Of a DNA stretch of 14,010 bases, positions 1 through 7,796 are shown in pieces. The notes below the pieces were generated by a model. The model searched no databases. It had not been told where the DNA came from and saw only the letters and a list, made by a program, of their open reading frames with translations. This DNA comes from UBA11612 sp963976395 (GTDB taxonomy: Bacteria; Pseudomonadota; Alphaproteobacteria; Rhodospirillales; Rhodospirillaceae): positions 1 to 14,010 of the forward strand of contig CAXBLG010000084.1 in the NCBI GenBank assembly GCA_963976395.1, written 5' to 3'. Each line of letters begins with the position of its first letter. Position 1 is the stretch's first letter. Both the position numbers and the translations under genes were made by a program.

Positions 1-840
1 ACAACCGGTCTCGGCCTTGTGTATTCTCCGAGTTTTCTGCCAGGCTTCACGGCCTCCGTGGACTACTACCGGATCAAGATCAAGGGTGCCATTTCCATCG
101 TGTCCTCGCAGGATCAGATTGATGGATGTTTCGCGGGTGTCACCGCTTTCTGTAGCGCCATTCAACGCGCAGGCGGCGGTAACGGCAGCAACGTTACAGG
201 TAACATTAACTTCGTTGCGTCTTCGCCACAGAACGTGCTGACGCAAAAGACGGACGGGATTGACTTTGAATTCGGTTACAACTTCCCAATGGACAGCCTG
301 ATTGATGGCTGGGTGGGTGATGTATCTCTCCGCGGTCTCACGAACTATGTGTTCCACTTGGATACGACCGACGTTGATCCAGTCACCGGCGTAGCAACAA
401 AAATTGAAGGTGCGGGGATCATCCCGGACAGCGCGGCCTATGGTCTCGGCGTCGGGTTGGCCACACCTCACTTCCGTTGGAATACGTCGATGACCTATTC
501 GCTTGATCAGTTCTCGGGCACCTTGACGTGGCGCGGAACCGGCTCCGGCGTGTACAGGAATGATTTCCTCGTGTGCGCATCAGCCTGCCCGACCTCAACG
601 GCAGCTGCTCCGACGATCAACGAAAACTCCATCGGTGCGGTCCACTACTTTGACGCAGCGGTCAACTACAAGGTTTTAGATGACAGCGTGACATTGTATG
701 CCGTCGTTCAGAATCTGCTGAACCGTGATCCGCCGCGGATCGCCGCTAGCAACAATAACGGTTGGTACGCTGGTTTCGATGCCGACAACTATGATCGCAT
801 TGGCCGGATGTTCCGGGCTGGCCTTCGCTTCACGTACTAA
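1..840 (+). CDS. TonB-dependent receptor, C-terminal part (5' end outside window)
   Basis: Outer-membrane beta-barrel receptor that takes up a bound ligand using energy from TonB-ExbBD. The frame is open from base 1, giving 279 residues; the plug domain and N-terminus lie upstream. What is visible is the last part of the barrel: alternating polar/aromatic strands (VDYYRIKIKGAIS near the start, then GIDFEFGYNF), an extracellular loop with a Cys pair (GCFAGVTAFC), a second close Cys pair (CASAC), a late NLLNRDPP turn, and a C-terminal strand ending FRAGLRFTY. The terminal aromatic is the usual BamA recognition signal. The Cys-paired loop followed by a Gly/Asn-rich segment is common in the large receptor families of Caulobacter, sphingomonads and Cellvibrio-like bacteria. 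The ligand cannot be inferred from the C-terminus. A strong terminator follows, so the receptor is probably transcribed separately from the genes downstream. Confidence 0.93.
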   Translation, partial: TTGLGLVYSPSFLPGFTASVDYYRIKIKGAISIVSSQDQIDGCFAGVTAFCSAIQRAGGGNGSNVTGNINFVASSPQNVLTQKTDGIDFEFGYNFPMDSLIDGWVGDVSLRGLTNYVFHLDTTDVDPVTGVATKIEGAGIIPDSAAYGLGVGLATPHFRWNTSMTYSLDQFSGTLTWRGTGSGVYRNDFLVCASACPTSTAAAPTINENSIGAVHYFDAAVNYKVLDDSVTLYAVVQNLLNRDPPRIAASNNNGWYAGFDADNYDRIGRMFRAGLRFTY

Positions 841-862
841 TATCTAAAATCTTCGTCAGATT

Positions 863-895
863 AGGAGGCTAGGGGAGACCCTAGCCTCCTTTTTT
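863..895 (+). terminator. Rho-independent terminator of the TonB receptor gene
   Basis: A perfect 12-bp stem (863-874 with 879-890) closes a GAGA tetraloop and runs into a T tract (890-895). It starts 22 bases after the receptor stop codon. Stem length, tetraloop and T run make this the clearest terminator in the window. Confidence 0.93.
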
Positions 896-1123
896 ATGAA
901 TGCTGGGGAGGTTGTGATCGCTTGAGAATAGGGAATGCTGAAAAGTATCTTCAGAGTATCTTACTCGAAAAATACATGCACAAATTACATGTAAATAGCA
1001 TCAAGATTTCGTCTGAATGCTACGGCCCGTCTAAAGATGGTTTCAGGCAATCCTCGTTGGATTGCTATTGCCCTTTAGCCTAGTATTGTTTCAGGCATTA
1101 GGCCGATTTTAGGGGAGGAACGT
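896..1123 (+). promoter_or_regulatory. Promoter/leader region of the exported-protein gene run
   Basis: Non-coding region between the receptor terminator and the metallo-hydrolase gene. Candidate elements: TTGAGA (922-927) with TATCTT (946-951) at an 18-bp spacer, or a weaker TTGGAT (1057-1062) with TAGTAT (1081-1086). Possible operators: the 8-mer AGTATCTT twice, exactly 11 bp apart (944-951, 955-962); a perfect 10-bp palindrome TTACATGTAA (985-994); a 7-bp inverted repeat with a 5-base loop (1047-1053/1059-1065); and the 10-mer GTTTCAGGCA twice (1040-1049, 1088-1097). A strong ribosome binding site, GGGGAGGA (1112-1119), precedes ATG 1124 at 4 bases. The promoter assignments are tentative; the repeats are read directly. 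Confidence 0.45.
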
Positions 1124-2092
1124 ATGAAGGTTCTCAAGATTTTGAGCGCAGCTATTGCGCTGTCGATAACAATGTCTGCGCAGGCGCAAAGCCAAGGCGA
1201 CACCAGTACCGCCAATATCGCCACGCGAGGACTGACCGAGAGTGATTTTCCGAGATGGCAGGAGATTGAGCCTGGTATCTATGCCTACGAAGATCTCCAT
1301 TCCCCCGACGGCGCGGGCAATGTGATCAATACAGTGAGTCTCATTATCACCACGTCCGACGGAGTGGTTGTAGCCGATGGCCAGCAAACCGTTGAGCAAA
1401 CCCAGCTTTTGATCGACAACGTCAAGAAATTCACCGATCAACCGATCAAATATGTCGTGGTCGCCTCGGATCATATTGACCATGTTGGCGGCAATGAAGC
1501 ATTCAAGGCTTCTTATCCTGACATCGTTTTCATCTCTTCATATGCCTCTCAACGCTTTTTGGCTAACAAGCCAAACCCGCCAACCGAAACGGTTGCGAGC
1601 AAACGCGTGATCAATATGGGTGATACGGAAATCCAGATACTAAATATCGGACGCGGTCACACCGGCGGCGACCTCGCTGTATATCTTCCGCAAAGCAAAG
1701 TGCTTTTCATGGGCGAGCTTTATCTTCGTCGCGTGTTTCCGGCTATGCGCACAGGTAATCCTTCGGAGTGGGTGCAGACAATCAAGAACGCGCAGGGTAT
1801 GGACGTGTCCTGGTACATTCCGGGTCACGGCTTCGTGGACGATGCCGCTACCCTGGAGAAGGAATTGGATGATGCGCGCATGGCGCTAGAACACGTTATT
1901 GGCGAGGTCAAACGCCTTCACGCTGCGGGTGTGCCTTGCGACATGGCTAAAGACGATGCGGCAGCAGATGCGACGTGCGAGGCAGTGAAGCAAGCCGATT
2001 GGGGACCGTATGCCGATTGGGCGTTGCGTGGCTCTTTAGAGCCTTTTGCGGTGGTGAAAGTTTATCAGGAGATTGAGGGGCGGCTGCATTAA
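1124..2092 (+). CDS. Exported metallo-beta-lactamase-fold protein with altered metal ligands
   Basis: A 322-residue protein with a Sec signal peptide (hydrophobic residues 5-18, likely cleavage after the AQA near residue 21), so periplasmic. The MBL core runs from about residue 45 to 240. The usual HxHxDH motif reads S115-D-H117-I-D119-H120 followed by VGGN, so the first zinc-binding His is Ser. The later ligands are H179 (GRGHTGGD), E198 (FMGELYL, where Asp is usual) and H235 (PGHG). Two changed ligand positions suggest a modified metal site, or a relative specialised for something other than standard hydrolysis. The Cys-bearing C-terminal segment (C272, C285) could form a disulfide. Similar 'SDHxDHxGGN' versions occur in uncharacterised secreted MBL proteins, so this is probably a subfamily and not damage. 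Substrate unknown. It is first in the run of exported genes and has a strong ribosome binding site. Confidence 0.87.
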   Translation: MKVLKILSAAIALSITMSAQAQSQGDTSTANIATRGLTESDFPRWQEIEPGIYAYEDLHSPDGAGNVINTVSLIITTSDGVVVADGQQTVEQTQLLIDNVKKFTDQPIKYVVVASDHIDHVGGNEAFKASYPDIVFISSYASQRFLANKPNPPTETVASKRVINMGDTEIQILNIGRGHTGGDLAVYLPQSKVLFMGELYLRRVFPAMRTGNPSEWVQTIKNAQGMDVSWYIPGHGFVDDAATLEKELDDARMALEHVIGEVKRLHAAGVPCDMAKDDAAADATCEAVKQADWGPYADWALRGSLEPFAVVKVYQEIEGRLH

Positions 2093-2128
2093 TCGGTGCG
2101 AGACCGTTTGTTTGAAGGAGGCGCAAAA

Positions 2129-3241
2129 ATGTCCGTACGAAATAAGGCTGCACTTCTAATCACGGCGATGGCTGTTGCGATCGCGTCTCAAGCCGGCGCC
2201 GCTGAAACGAGAAGTTACGTCATCGAATGGTTTAGCCAAGCCAGCTATTCCCAAGATGGCGATTGTCCGGGCGGCGTAAATCCACCTACGAGGCGCCAGT
2301 ACTTCGAAACGCTCTCCTTGTTGGGAAAAACCCCCGGCGAGGTTGAGGCGCTCATGGAGAAATACGCGGAAGGCGGCATGCCGTCTGCAAATGTTAAAAA
2401 CACCCTTCGTATGCGCGGGCGTATTGGCGAGGATGCGGTGAACGGTTTTGTTCATCCTTGGACTGTGGCCGATCCGAAATTAACGTCCGTCGTCGGCGAC
2501 TACGCCTATGGCTTTAACCTTGATGGAAAAATCACAGACGCGTCCTTCATAGATCCCCAGACGCAAGAGGCCGGTATAGACAACCAGTTGTTTCGCGCCA
2601 TGGGATGCATTGAGCAGTTTCGTGGGTCTTTCGAGTATCGGCCAACATTTTGGGCTTTCATTTGGGGGTCCATGAAGGAAACAACCCCTGCTTGGTTGGT
2701 TTCGGTCACCGGCGAAGATTTGGATGCGGATGGTCCGGTAACGATTACATTTGACCGCGCGGTGGAACGTCTCTTCTTTGGTCCAACCGGTGCGGCCGTT
2801 TCCGACATGACCTATCGGGCCGATCCAGATCCCAGATCGCATCACGTATTCGACGGGCAGATTAAGGATGGCTTTCTGACCATCACTAAGCCGGGCGAGT
2901 TGCGGCTTCTTCTAGATACGCTCTCGTTCCCGGAATTTGTGCTCTCGAATACCCATCTGCGTATGGCAATGACACCCGATAAGCTCGATGGGTTTGTCGG
3001 TGGGTATCAGCCGCTATGGGACTACTACTTCGGGATTGCCCAAGGTGGACTGGCCTACGAGGGGATGATCGTTAACGATGCGCCGGGGATTTATCACCTT
3101 CTTAGGCGTCATGCGGACGGAAATCCGGATCCCGAGACCGGTGAATTCACTTCAATCTCGGCAGTCTATCATCTTGAAGGTGTGCCCGTATTTGTCGTGC
3201 CGGCTGAAGTGCCTGAGTATGAAAATGTATCCAGTCGGTAA
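2129..3241 (+). CDS. Secreted protein of unknown function
   Basis: A 370-residue protein I do not recognise. The start at ATG 2129 is chosen because AAGGAGG (2115-2121) lies 7 bases upstream and the protein then begins with a clean Sec signal peptide (basic SVRNK, hydrophobic core, cleavage likely after AGAA near residues 22-25). An upstream in-frame GTG at 2096 would add 11 residues and spoil the signal. The mature part is rich in aromatic residues and Gly, with no transmembrane segment. It has Cys in GDCPGG near the N-terminus and in AMGC mid-protein, possibly paired, and an acidic stretch DLDADGPVTITFDRAV that looks like a beta-strand region. No catalytic motif is evident. It sits between the MBL-fold gene (36-base gap) and the DUF1592 gene (11-base gap), so co-expression with them is likely and it may be a partner in their periplasmic process. 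Confidence 0.85.
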   Translation: MSVRNKAALLITAMAVAIASQAGAAETRSYVIEWFSQASYSQDGDCPGGVNPPTRRQYFETLSLLGKTPGEVEALMEKYAEGGMPSANVKNTLRMRGRIGEDAVNGFVHPWTVADPKLTSVVGDYAYGFNLDGKITDASFIDPQTQEAGIDNQLFRAMGCIEQFRGSFEYRPTFWAFIWGSMKETTPAWLVSVTGEDLDADGPVTITFDRAVERLFFGPTGAAVSDMTYRADPDPRSHHVFDGQIKDGFLTITKPGELRLLLDTLSFPEFVLSNTHLRMAMTPDKLDGFVGGYQPLWDYYFGIAQGGLAYEGMIVNDAPGIYHLLRRHADGNPDPETGEFTSISAVYHLEGVPVFVVPAEVPEYENVSSR

Positions 3242-3252
3242 GGTGAGGCGTT

Positions 3253-4959
3253 GTGATTTTATTTGATCTAATAGTCAGCAAAAAAAAGCATCTCACCGGC
3301 GCGCCGTTGGCGAGTGCACTATCTCTATTTGTCGTATTTGCTCTAGCGACAAGTTTGTTGCCGGTGGTTGGAGAAGGGGCTAACGCCGCGTCTCCGTTAG
3401 AGGAAAATTTCACCAGGCGTCTGACGCCAGAGCAATACAAGCGCGCGATCTCCGATATCTTCGGTCGAGATATAAAAATCGGGGGCCGCTTCGACCCCGG
3501 CGTGCGAGTTGATGGGCTTTTAGAAGTTGGTGCGGGGCAGGTCAGCGTATCGCCGTCAGGAATGGAACAATACGATTCCATGGCCCGATCCATTGCTCAG
3601 CAAGTAGTGGACGAAAAGCATCGCGATATCCTTATTCACTGCAAACCTAGCGCTCTGAACGCTCCTGACGATGCTTGCGCCGAACAGTTTTTGAGCAGTG
3701 TGGGGCAATTGCTCTATCGTCGCCCGTTGACGGTCGCGGAAATTGACCTTCAAGTGGCTGCGGCCAGTGCCGCCACTAAAATTGAGAAGGACTTCTATAA
3801 AGGGCTCGCACTTTCCCTCGCAGGGATGCTGTCTCAGCCGCAGTTCTTATTTAGGCATGAAGTTGTGGAACCTGATCCGCACCACCGGAATCAGTATCGT
3901 CTTGATGCATACTCAAAAGCATCGCGACTCAGCTTTTTTCTATGGAATGCAGGTCCTGATCTTCAGTTGCTTCAGGCCGCGCAAAACGGGGATTTGGACA
4001 CTGACAAAGGCTTGGCCCGTCAGGCAGAACGCATGATTGCTTCGCCGCGGCTTGAATCTGGTATGCGTGCTTTTTTCTCAGATATGTTTCAGTTCGATCA
4101 ATTTGAGGGACTGATCAAGGATACGGAGATATATCCAAAATTTAGCTCACAGGTTTCTCAGGATGCTCGGGAGCAAACGCTCAAGACGGTCGTGAACTTG
4201 CTTCTGACGGAACGTGGAGATTATCGCGACATATTTACGACGAAGACGACGTTCATGACTAAAGCTCTTGCGTCGATTTACCGTGTCCCACTCGCGATGC
4301 CCGTACCTAACGGGTCACCGGACGCGTGGCGACCTTACGAATTCGCAGCCGATGACCCGAGATCGGGAATATTGATGCAGGTGGCTTTTGTGGCGCTGCA
4401 TTCTCATCCGGGTCGAAGTTCCCCAACCTTGCGCGGCAAAGCATTGCGTGAGGTTATGCTGTGTCAAAAAGTTCCGTCACCGCCGGGTGATGTTGACTTT
4501 ACCCTCGTGCAAGACACCTCGAGCGAGGACTATAAAACGGCGCGGGCACGTTTAACGGCGCATTCTTCTGAACCAGCCTGTGCGGGCTGCCATAAAATTA
4601 CCGATCCAATGGGTTTCGCCCTTGAAAATTTCGATGGCGGCGGCGGTTGGCAAACCAAGGAAAACGGCGTCAACATTGATGCAACGGGCGCTCTTGATGG
4701 CGTGGAGTTTGTTGGTGGAGAAGGGCTTGGAAAAGCCGTCCACGATAATCCGGCAACGACCTCATGTTTGGTGAACAGGCTTGCTGCATACGCAATTGGC
4801 CGTTCTCCTGAAAAGGATGAGACCTCTTGGGTTCATGGTCTCGAGAAACAGTTTGCTGAGAACGGCTATGTGTTGCCGTCCCTCATGCTGGAAATAGCAA
4901 AAAGTTCTGAGCTTTACCGCGTTGCAGCGCTTGGCACAGACGAACAAGAGATGAAATAG
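3253..4959 (+). CDS. DUF1587/DUF1595/DUF1592/DUF1588/DUF1585 protein with haem-c motif
   Basis: A 568-residue exported protein with the domain order of planctomycete/myxobacterial-type proteins: DUF1587-like start (FTRRLTPEQYKRAISDIFG, from about residue 53), DUF1595 (LLYRRPLT, about 145-205), DUF1592 (about 215-345, with RLSFFLWN), DUF1588 (about 370-468, with HPGRSSPTLRGKALRE) and DUF1585 (about 485-555). In the DUF1588 part, C443-A-G-C446-H447 is a classic CxxCH motif, followed by KITDPMGFALENFD; it suggests covalent haem c and an electron-transfer role. The start is GTG 3253, behind GGTGAGG (3242-3248). The N-terminus is a long basic n-region (KKK) plus a hydrophobic core at about 19-38, consistent with Sec export, where cytochrome c maturation occurs. 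Family function is unknown; members are often encoded beside DUF1552 genes, as here. That pairing is known co-occurrence; a redox role is inference. Confidence 0.9.
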   Translation: MILFDLIVSKKKHLTGAPLASALSLFVVFALATSLLPVVGEGANAASPLEENFTRRLTPEQYKRAISDIFGRDIKIGGRFDPGVRVDGLLEVGAGQVSVSPSGMEQYDSMARSIAQQVVDEKHRDILIHCKPSALNAPDDACAEQFLSSVGQLLYRRPLTVAEIDLQVAAASAATKIEKDFYKGLALSLAGMLSQPQFLFRHEVVEPDPHHRNQYRLDAYSKASRLSFFLWNAGPDLQLLQAAQNGDLDTDKGLARQAERMIASPRLESGMRAFFSDMFQFDQFEGLIKDTEIYPKFSSQVSQDAREQTLKTVVNLLLTERGDYRDIFTTKTTFMTKALASIYRVPLAMPVPNGSPDAWRPYEFAADDPRSGILMQVAFVALHSHPGRSSPTLRGKALREVMLCQKVPSPPGDVDFTLVQDTSSEDYKTARARLTAHSSEPACAGCHKITDPMGFALENFDGGGGWQTKENGVNIDATGALDGVEFVGGEGLGKAVHDNPATTSCLVNRLAAYAIGRSPEKDETSWVHGLEKQFAENGYVLPSLMLEIAKSSELYRVAALGTDEQEMK

Positions 4960-4991
4960 GCGCGGCAGCGACCTCGAAAGGAGTACGAGAC

Positions 4992-6314
4992 ATGAGTTCC
5001 TTAAATCGCAGGACTGTACTTCGCGGCATGTTAGGTGGCACGGCCATCACAGTTGGCTTGCCGCTTCTTGATTGCTTCCTGACACCAAATGGTGACGCTT
5101 TGGCGGCAACAGGGGCTCCATTACCGCCCGTCTTTGGAACGTGGTTCCAACACCTAGGTCTCAATCCAGGTATGTGGGAGCCTGAAACCATTGGGCCGAA
5201 TTTCAAAAACAACATTCAGCTTGAAGCGCTGAATCCCTATCGAGACCGGCTGAATATCTATAGCGGCATGAAATACTTCATAGAAGGCAAACCATTGCAG
5301 ACTCACACGACGAGTTCGCAAATTGCTATGACGGGTGAAATACCATTTGGAACCTCGGGGGGTCCAAGTCTTGATAGCAGTATCGCTGATGTTATCGGTC
5401 GCAGAACCCGGTTCCGGTCCCTTGAAATGTCTTTGAGCGGAACGCGTGCGAGTTACAGTCAGCGTAGCGGTACATCGCCCAACCCGTCGGAAGGCTCTCC
5501 ACTGGCGCTTTATACGCGCATATTTGGACCGGACTTTAAGGATCCGAATGCAGCAGAGTTCATACCCGACCCACATGCCATGGCGCGGCAGAGCGTGTTA
5601 TCTGCCGTCACAGATCATGTCCAGGATGTAATCAAGCGCGTTGGTGCTTCTGATAAGGCACGTCTCGATGAATACTTCACGTCGATCCGCCAGATCGAAC
5701 AGCAGCTGGCATTGGAACTGGAGAAACCCGCGCCGCTTGAGGCGTGCTCCGTACCAAATCACCCCGACGAGGCGTTGCCTGGCACGGCTCTGGAGGATGC
5801 TGCGACCAATGGAAAACTGTTTTCTGGGCTTCTCGCCAACGCAGCGGCTTGTGGTCAAACTCAAGTGTTCAACATGTATGTTGATGCGATGAATCTGAGG
5901 CAAGCCGGAAGTGCCTACACGTGGCACATGGCCACTCACGAAGAATCCGTTGATGAAAATCTTGGGTACCAAAAAGGCGTGTTTGAGTTCAACACATGGG
6001 CGAATGCGGCTCTGGTTCAGTTGTTAAACGCTCTGGATAATGTTCGGGAAGGCCCCGGCACGGTCCTAGACCGCACCTTGATCCTTTGGTTAACCGATCA
6101 CTCGGATGCTCGTGTGCATGGCTTGGAAAAGGTACCGGTCATGACGATTGGGAGCGGCGGCGGACGACTTAAGACTGGTATTCACGTGTCGGCGCCCGGT
6201 GATCCTGTCACGCGCGTTGGGCTCACGGTTCAGCAAGCTCTTGGCGTGCCGATCAATCATTGGGGCGTTGATGGAAACGGAACCTCAAAGACGGTCACTG
6301 AAGTGATGGTATAA
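4992..6314 (+). CDS. DUF1552 family protein, Tat-exported
   Basis: A 440-residue protein of the DUF1552 family. It opens with a twin-arginine signal (N5-R6-R7-T-V-L-R-G, then a Gly-rich hydrophobic stretch to LPLLDCF), so it is probably exported folded, which often means a bound cofactor or an obligate complex. Family hallmarks are GTWFQHLGLNPGMW near the N-terminus, the THTTSSQIAMTGEIP block, GGPSLDSSIADVIG, and the C-terminal block ILWLTDHSDARVHG...VPVMTIGSGGGRLKTG. Remote resemblance of DUF1552 to DUF1501/sulfatase-like folds has been noted; I see no intact sulfatase active-site motif. AAAGGAG (4977-4983) lies 8 bases before ATG. It follows the DUF1592 gene by 32 bases and precedes the repeat-protein gene closely, so one transcript is likely. 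DUF1592 and DUF1552 genes commonly occur as neighbours, suggesting a functional pair. Molecular function unknown. Confidence 0.9.
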   Translation: MSSLNRRTVLRGMLGGTAITVGLPLLDCFLTPNGDALAATGAPLPPVFGTWFQHLGLNPGMWEPETIGPNFKNNIQLEALNPYRDRLNIYSGMKYFIEGKPLQTHTTSSQIAMTGEIPFGTSGGPSLDSSIADVIGRRTRFRSLEMSLSGTRASYSQRSGTSPNPSEGSPLALYTRIFGPDFKDPNAAEFIPDPHAMARQSVLSAVTDHVQDVIKRVGASDKARLDEYFTSIRQIEQQLALELEKPAPLEACSVPNHPDEALPGTALEDAATNGKLFSGLLANAAACGQTQVFNMYVDAMNLRQAGSAYTWHMATHEESVDENLGYQKGVFEFNTWANAALVQLLNALDNVREGPGTVLDRTLILWLTDHSDARVHGLEKVPVMTIGSGGGRLKTGIHVSAPGDPVTRVGLTVQQALGVPINHWGVDGNGTSKTVTEVMV

Positions 6315-6331
6315 TCTTGGAGATGGCTTCT

Positions 6332-7705
6332 ATGAACATTGTCCCGAGGCGAGCCTGCGAGACAGGCCTCTCCGCTTCAGTCATTTTGGCTACTGTGTTC
6401 CTTGTACTTGGACCGCAGTCATACGCTCAGAACGATGAGTTTATGTCTCCCCTTTCAACACCCGCCGGCATCACTCTTCAACCGTTGGGCCGGTACCAGG
6501 GGTATGGCCTCGATCAAGTCACCGCGGCTCTCAACGGCCACGATGAAATAGCTTATGCCAATGCGAGCGGCATGACTCTGTACACATACGAAAATGATAT
6601 GCCCGGAAAGTCCATGTGCACCGGTTCATGTACGGACCTTTGGAAGCCGGCCGTCGTAATGAATGGTGCGCAGCCCGTTGGCGAGTGGTCTATTGTTGTG
6701 CGGGACGATGGTGTGCGCCAATGGGCGCTCGGTGGGCGGCCTCTTTATAGCTATATAAAGGATATCGACGTCGCGTCCGTCGGTGGGAATAGCCCCAAGC
6801 GTTATGGGCGCGGCCCGAAGATTGGCGAGCGGGGTTCGCAATTAGCGCCTATTGAGGAGGACGTCCCTCTGCCGGAGGGATGGAGCGCCGCACTACAGCA
6901 TCCGGTCAAACTTGCGGACCTACCGCCAGATATTTCTATACGAGAAATTCAAGATGCGACGGGGCTGGTTCTGGTCGGGAATACAGATAGGTCGCTGTAT
7001 GTGTTTGAGGGCGACCCGAATAAAGACATGAAAGCTTGCGGCACTCCTTGCCCCTGGTCTCCAGTTGCGGCGCCGCAACTCGCAGCGGCGATCGGAGACT
7101 TCGCGCCGATAGCGCGAGACGACGGTATTCATCAATGGGCCTACAAAGGTCTTGGTCTGTATACTTTCGCGGGCGATCTGTCCCGGGACGATGCAAATGG
7201 TGACGGAGTGCACGAGAACTGGAAAGTGGCACGGGCTCTGCGTAATTTCATGCCTGAAACTGTGACCATTCAATATTCGCATCGGCTCGGGAAAGTGTTG
7301 GCTACGGCCAGTGGGCAGACACTGTACCGGCGTGATTCATATTTATTCCAATCCGGCAGCGGCCATGGTCAGCGTCGCGGAGTCTTGGTTCGGCCAGCGG
7401 TCGGCCGGGATATCGCCACCGAACCACGGTGCAGGGAGGCCTGTGATATGTGGCATCCATTTATCGCGCCGGATGATGCAAAACCCCAAGGATTTTGGGA
7501 TGTCTACACGCGTGCCGATGGATCAAAGCAATGGGCTTATCAAGGATATGCGCTCTGGACCTTCGACGGAGACAGAAAGCCAGGCGACATTAATGCAAAC
7601 GACGACTGGCAAATTACGTGGGACATCAAACGTGATTCCGTCGTCGATATAGGTACTCCATATGATGGAGTCGCCGCATTGTACTGGGCTGCCGCGTTTC
7701 CCTAA
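6332..7705 (+). CDS. Secreted protein with three PF03640-type repeats
   Basis: A 457-residue protein. ATG 6332 is preferred because GGAGA (6319-6323) sits 8 bases upstream; TTG 6317 and ATG 6323 are in frame but too close to any ribosome binding site. A Sec signal (hydrophobic about 13-28, SYA-QND cleavage near 32) indicates export; there is no lipobox, unlike many members called lipoproteins. Three copies of the 'secreted repeat' pattern (COG4315, Yx[FWY]xxD) are visible. Each has a C-x3-C pair followed by Trp/Pro (C96/C100, C236/C240, C367/C371), then R(D/A)DGxxQW (about 124-131, 262-269, 394-401), then an aromatic LY/LW strand and D. Copy 1 is closest to the consensus (LYTYENDMPGKSMC...LW). 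Copy 3 has a long insertion between LYRRDSY and its Cys pair. The family's biochemical role is unsettled. It starts 17 bases after the DUF1552 gene, so translation is probably coupled to the same transcript. Confidence 0.86.
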   Translation: MNIVPRRACETGLSASVILATVFLVLGPQSYAQNDEFMSPLSTPAGITLQPLGRYQGYGLDQVTAALNGHDEIAYANASGMTLYTYENDMPGKSMCTGSCTDLWKPAVVMNGAQPVGEWSIVVRDDGVRQWALGGRPLYSYIKDIDVASVGGNSPKRYGRGPKIGERGSQLAPIEEDVPLPEGWSAALQHPVKLADLPPDISIREIQDATGLVLVGNTDRSLYVFEGDPNKDMKACGTPCPWSPVAAPQLAAAIGDFAPIARDDGIHQWAYKGLGLYTFAGDLSRDDANGDGVHENWKVARALRNFMPETVTIQYSHRLGKVLATASGQTLYRRDSYLFQSGSGHGQRRGVLVRPAVGRDIATEPRCREACDMWHPFIAPDDAKPQGFWDVYTRADGSKQWAYQGYALWTFDGDRKPGDINANDDWQITWDIKRDSVVDIGTPYDGVAALYWAAAFP

Positions 7706-7796
7706 GCGCTTAAATCATCCAACTGTACCGCTGAGCGTCGAACCTAGAGGCGCGGCCATACAATTCACGACTTCATTAAACGAAGAGGCCTTCAAA

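Noticed and set aside
1109..1483. Minus-strand open frame opposite the MBL-fold gene
   Set aside because: No homology-like motifs, no ribosome binding site, and the plus strand has clear MBL motifs across the same bases.
2096..2128. Upstream GTG start for the unknown secreted protein
   Set aside because: It adds 11 residues before the signal peptide, and the strong AAGGAGG points to ATG 2129.
7662..7796. 5' extension of the beta-propeller frame
   Set aside because: It overlaps the end of the preceding gene, has no ribosome binding site, and would bury the signal peptide that begins at ATG 7797.
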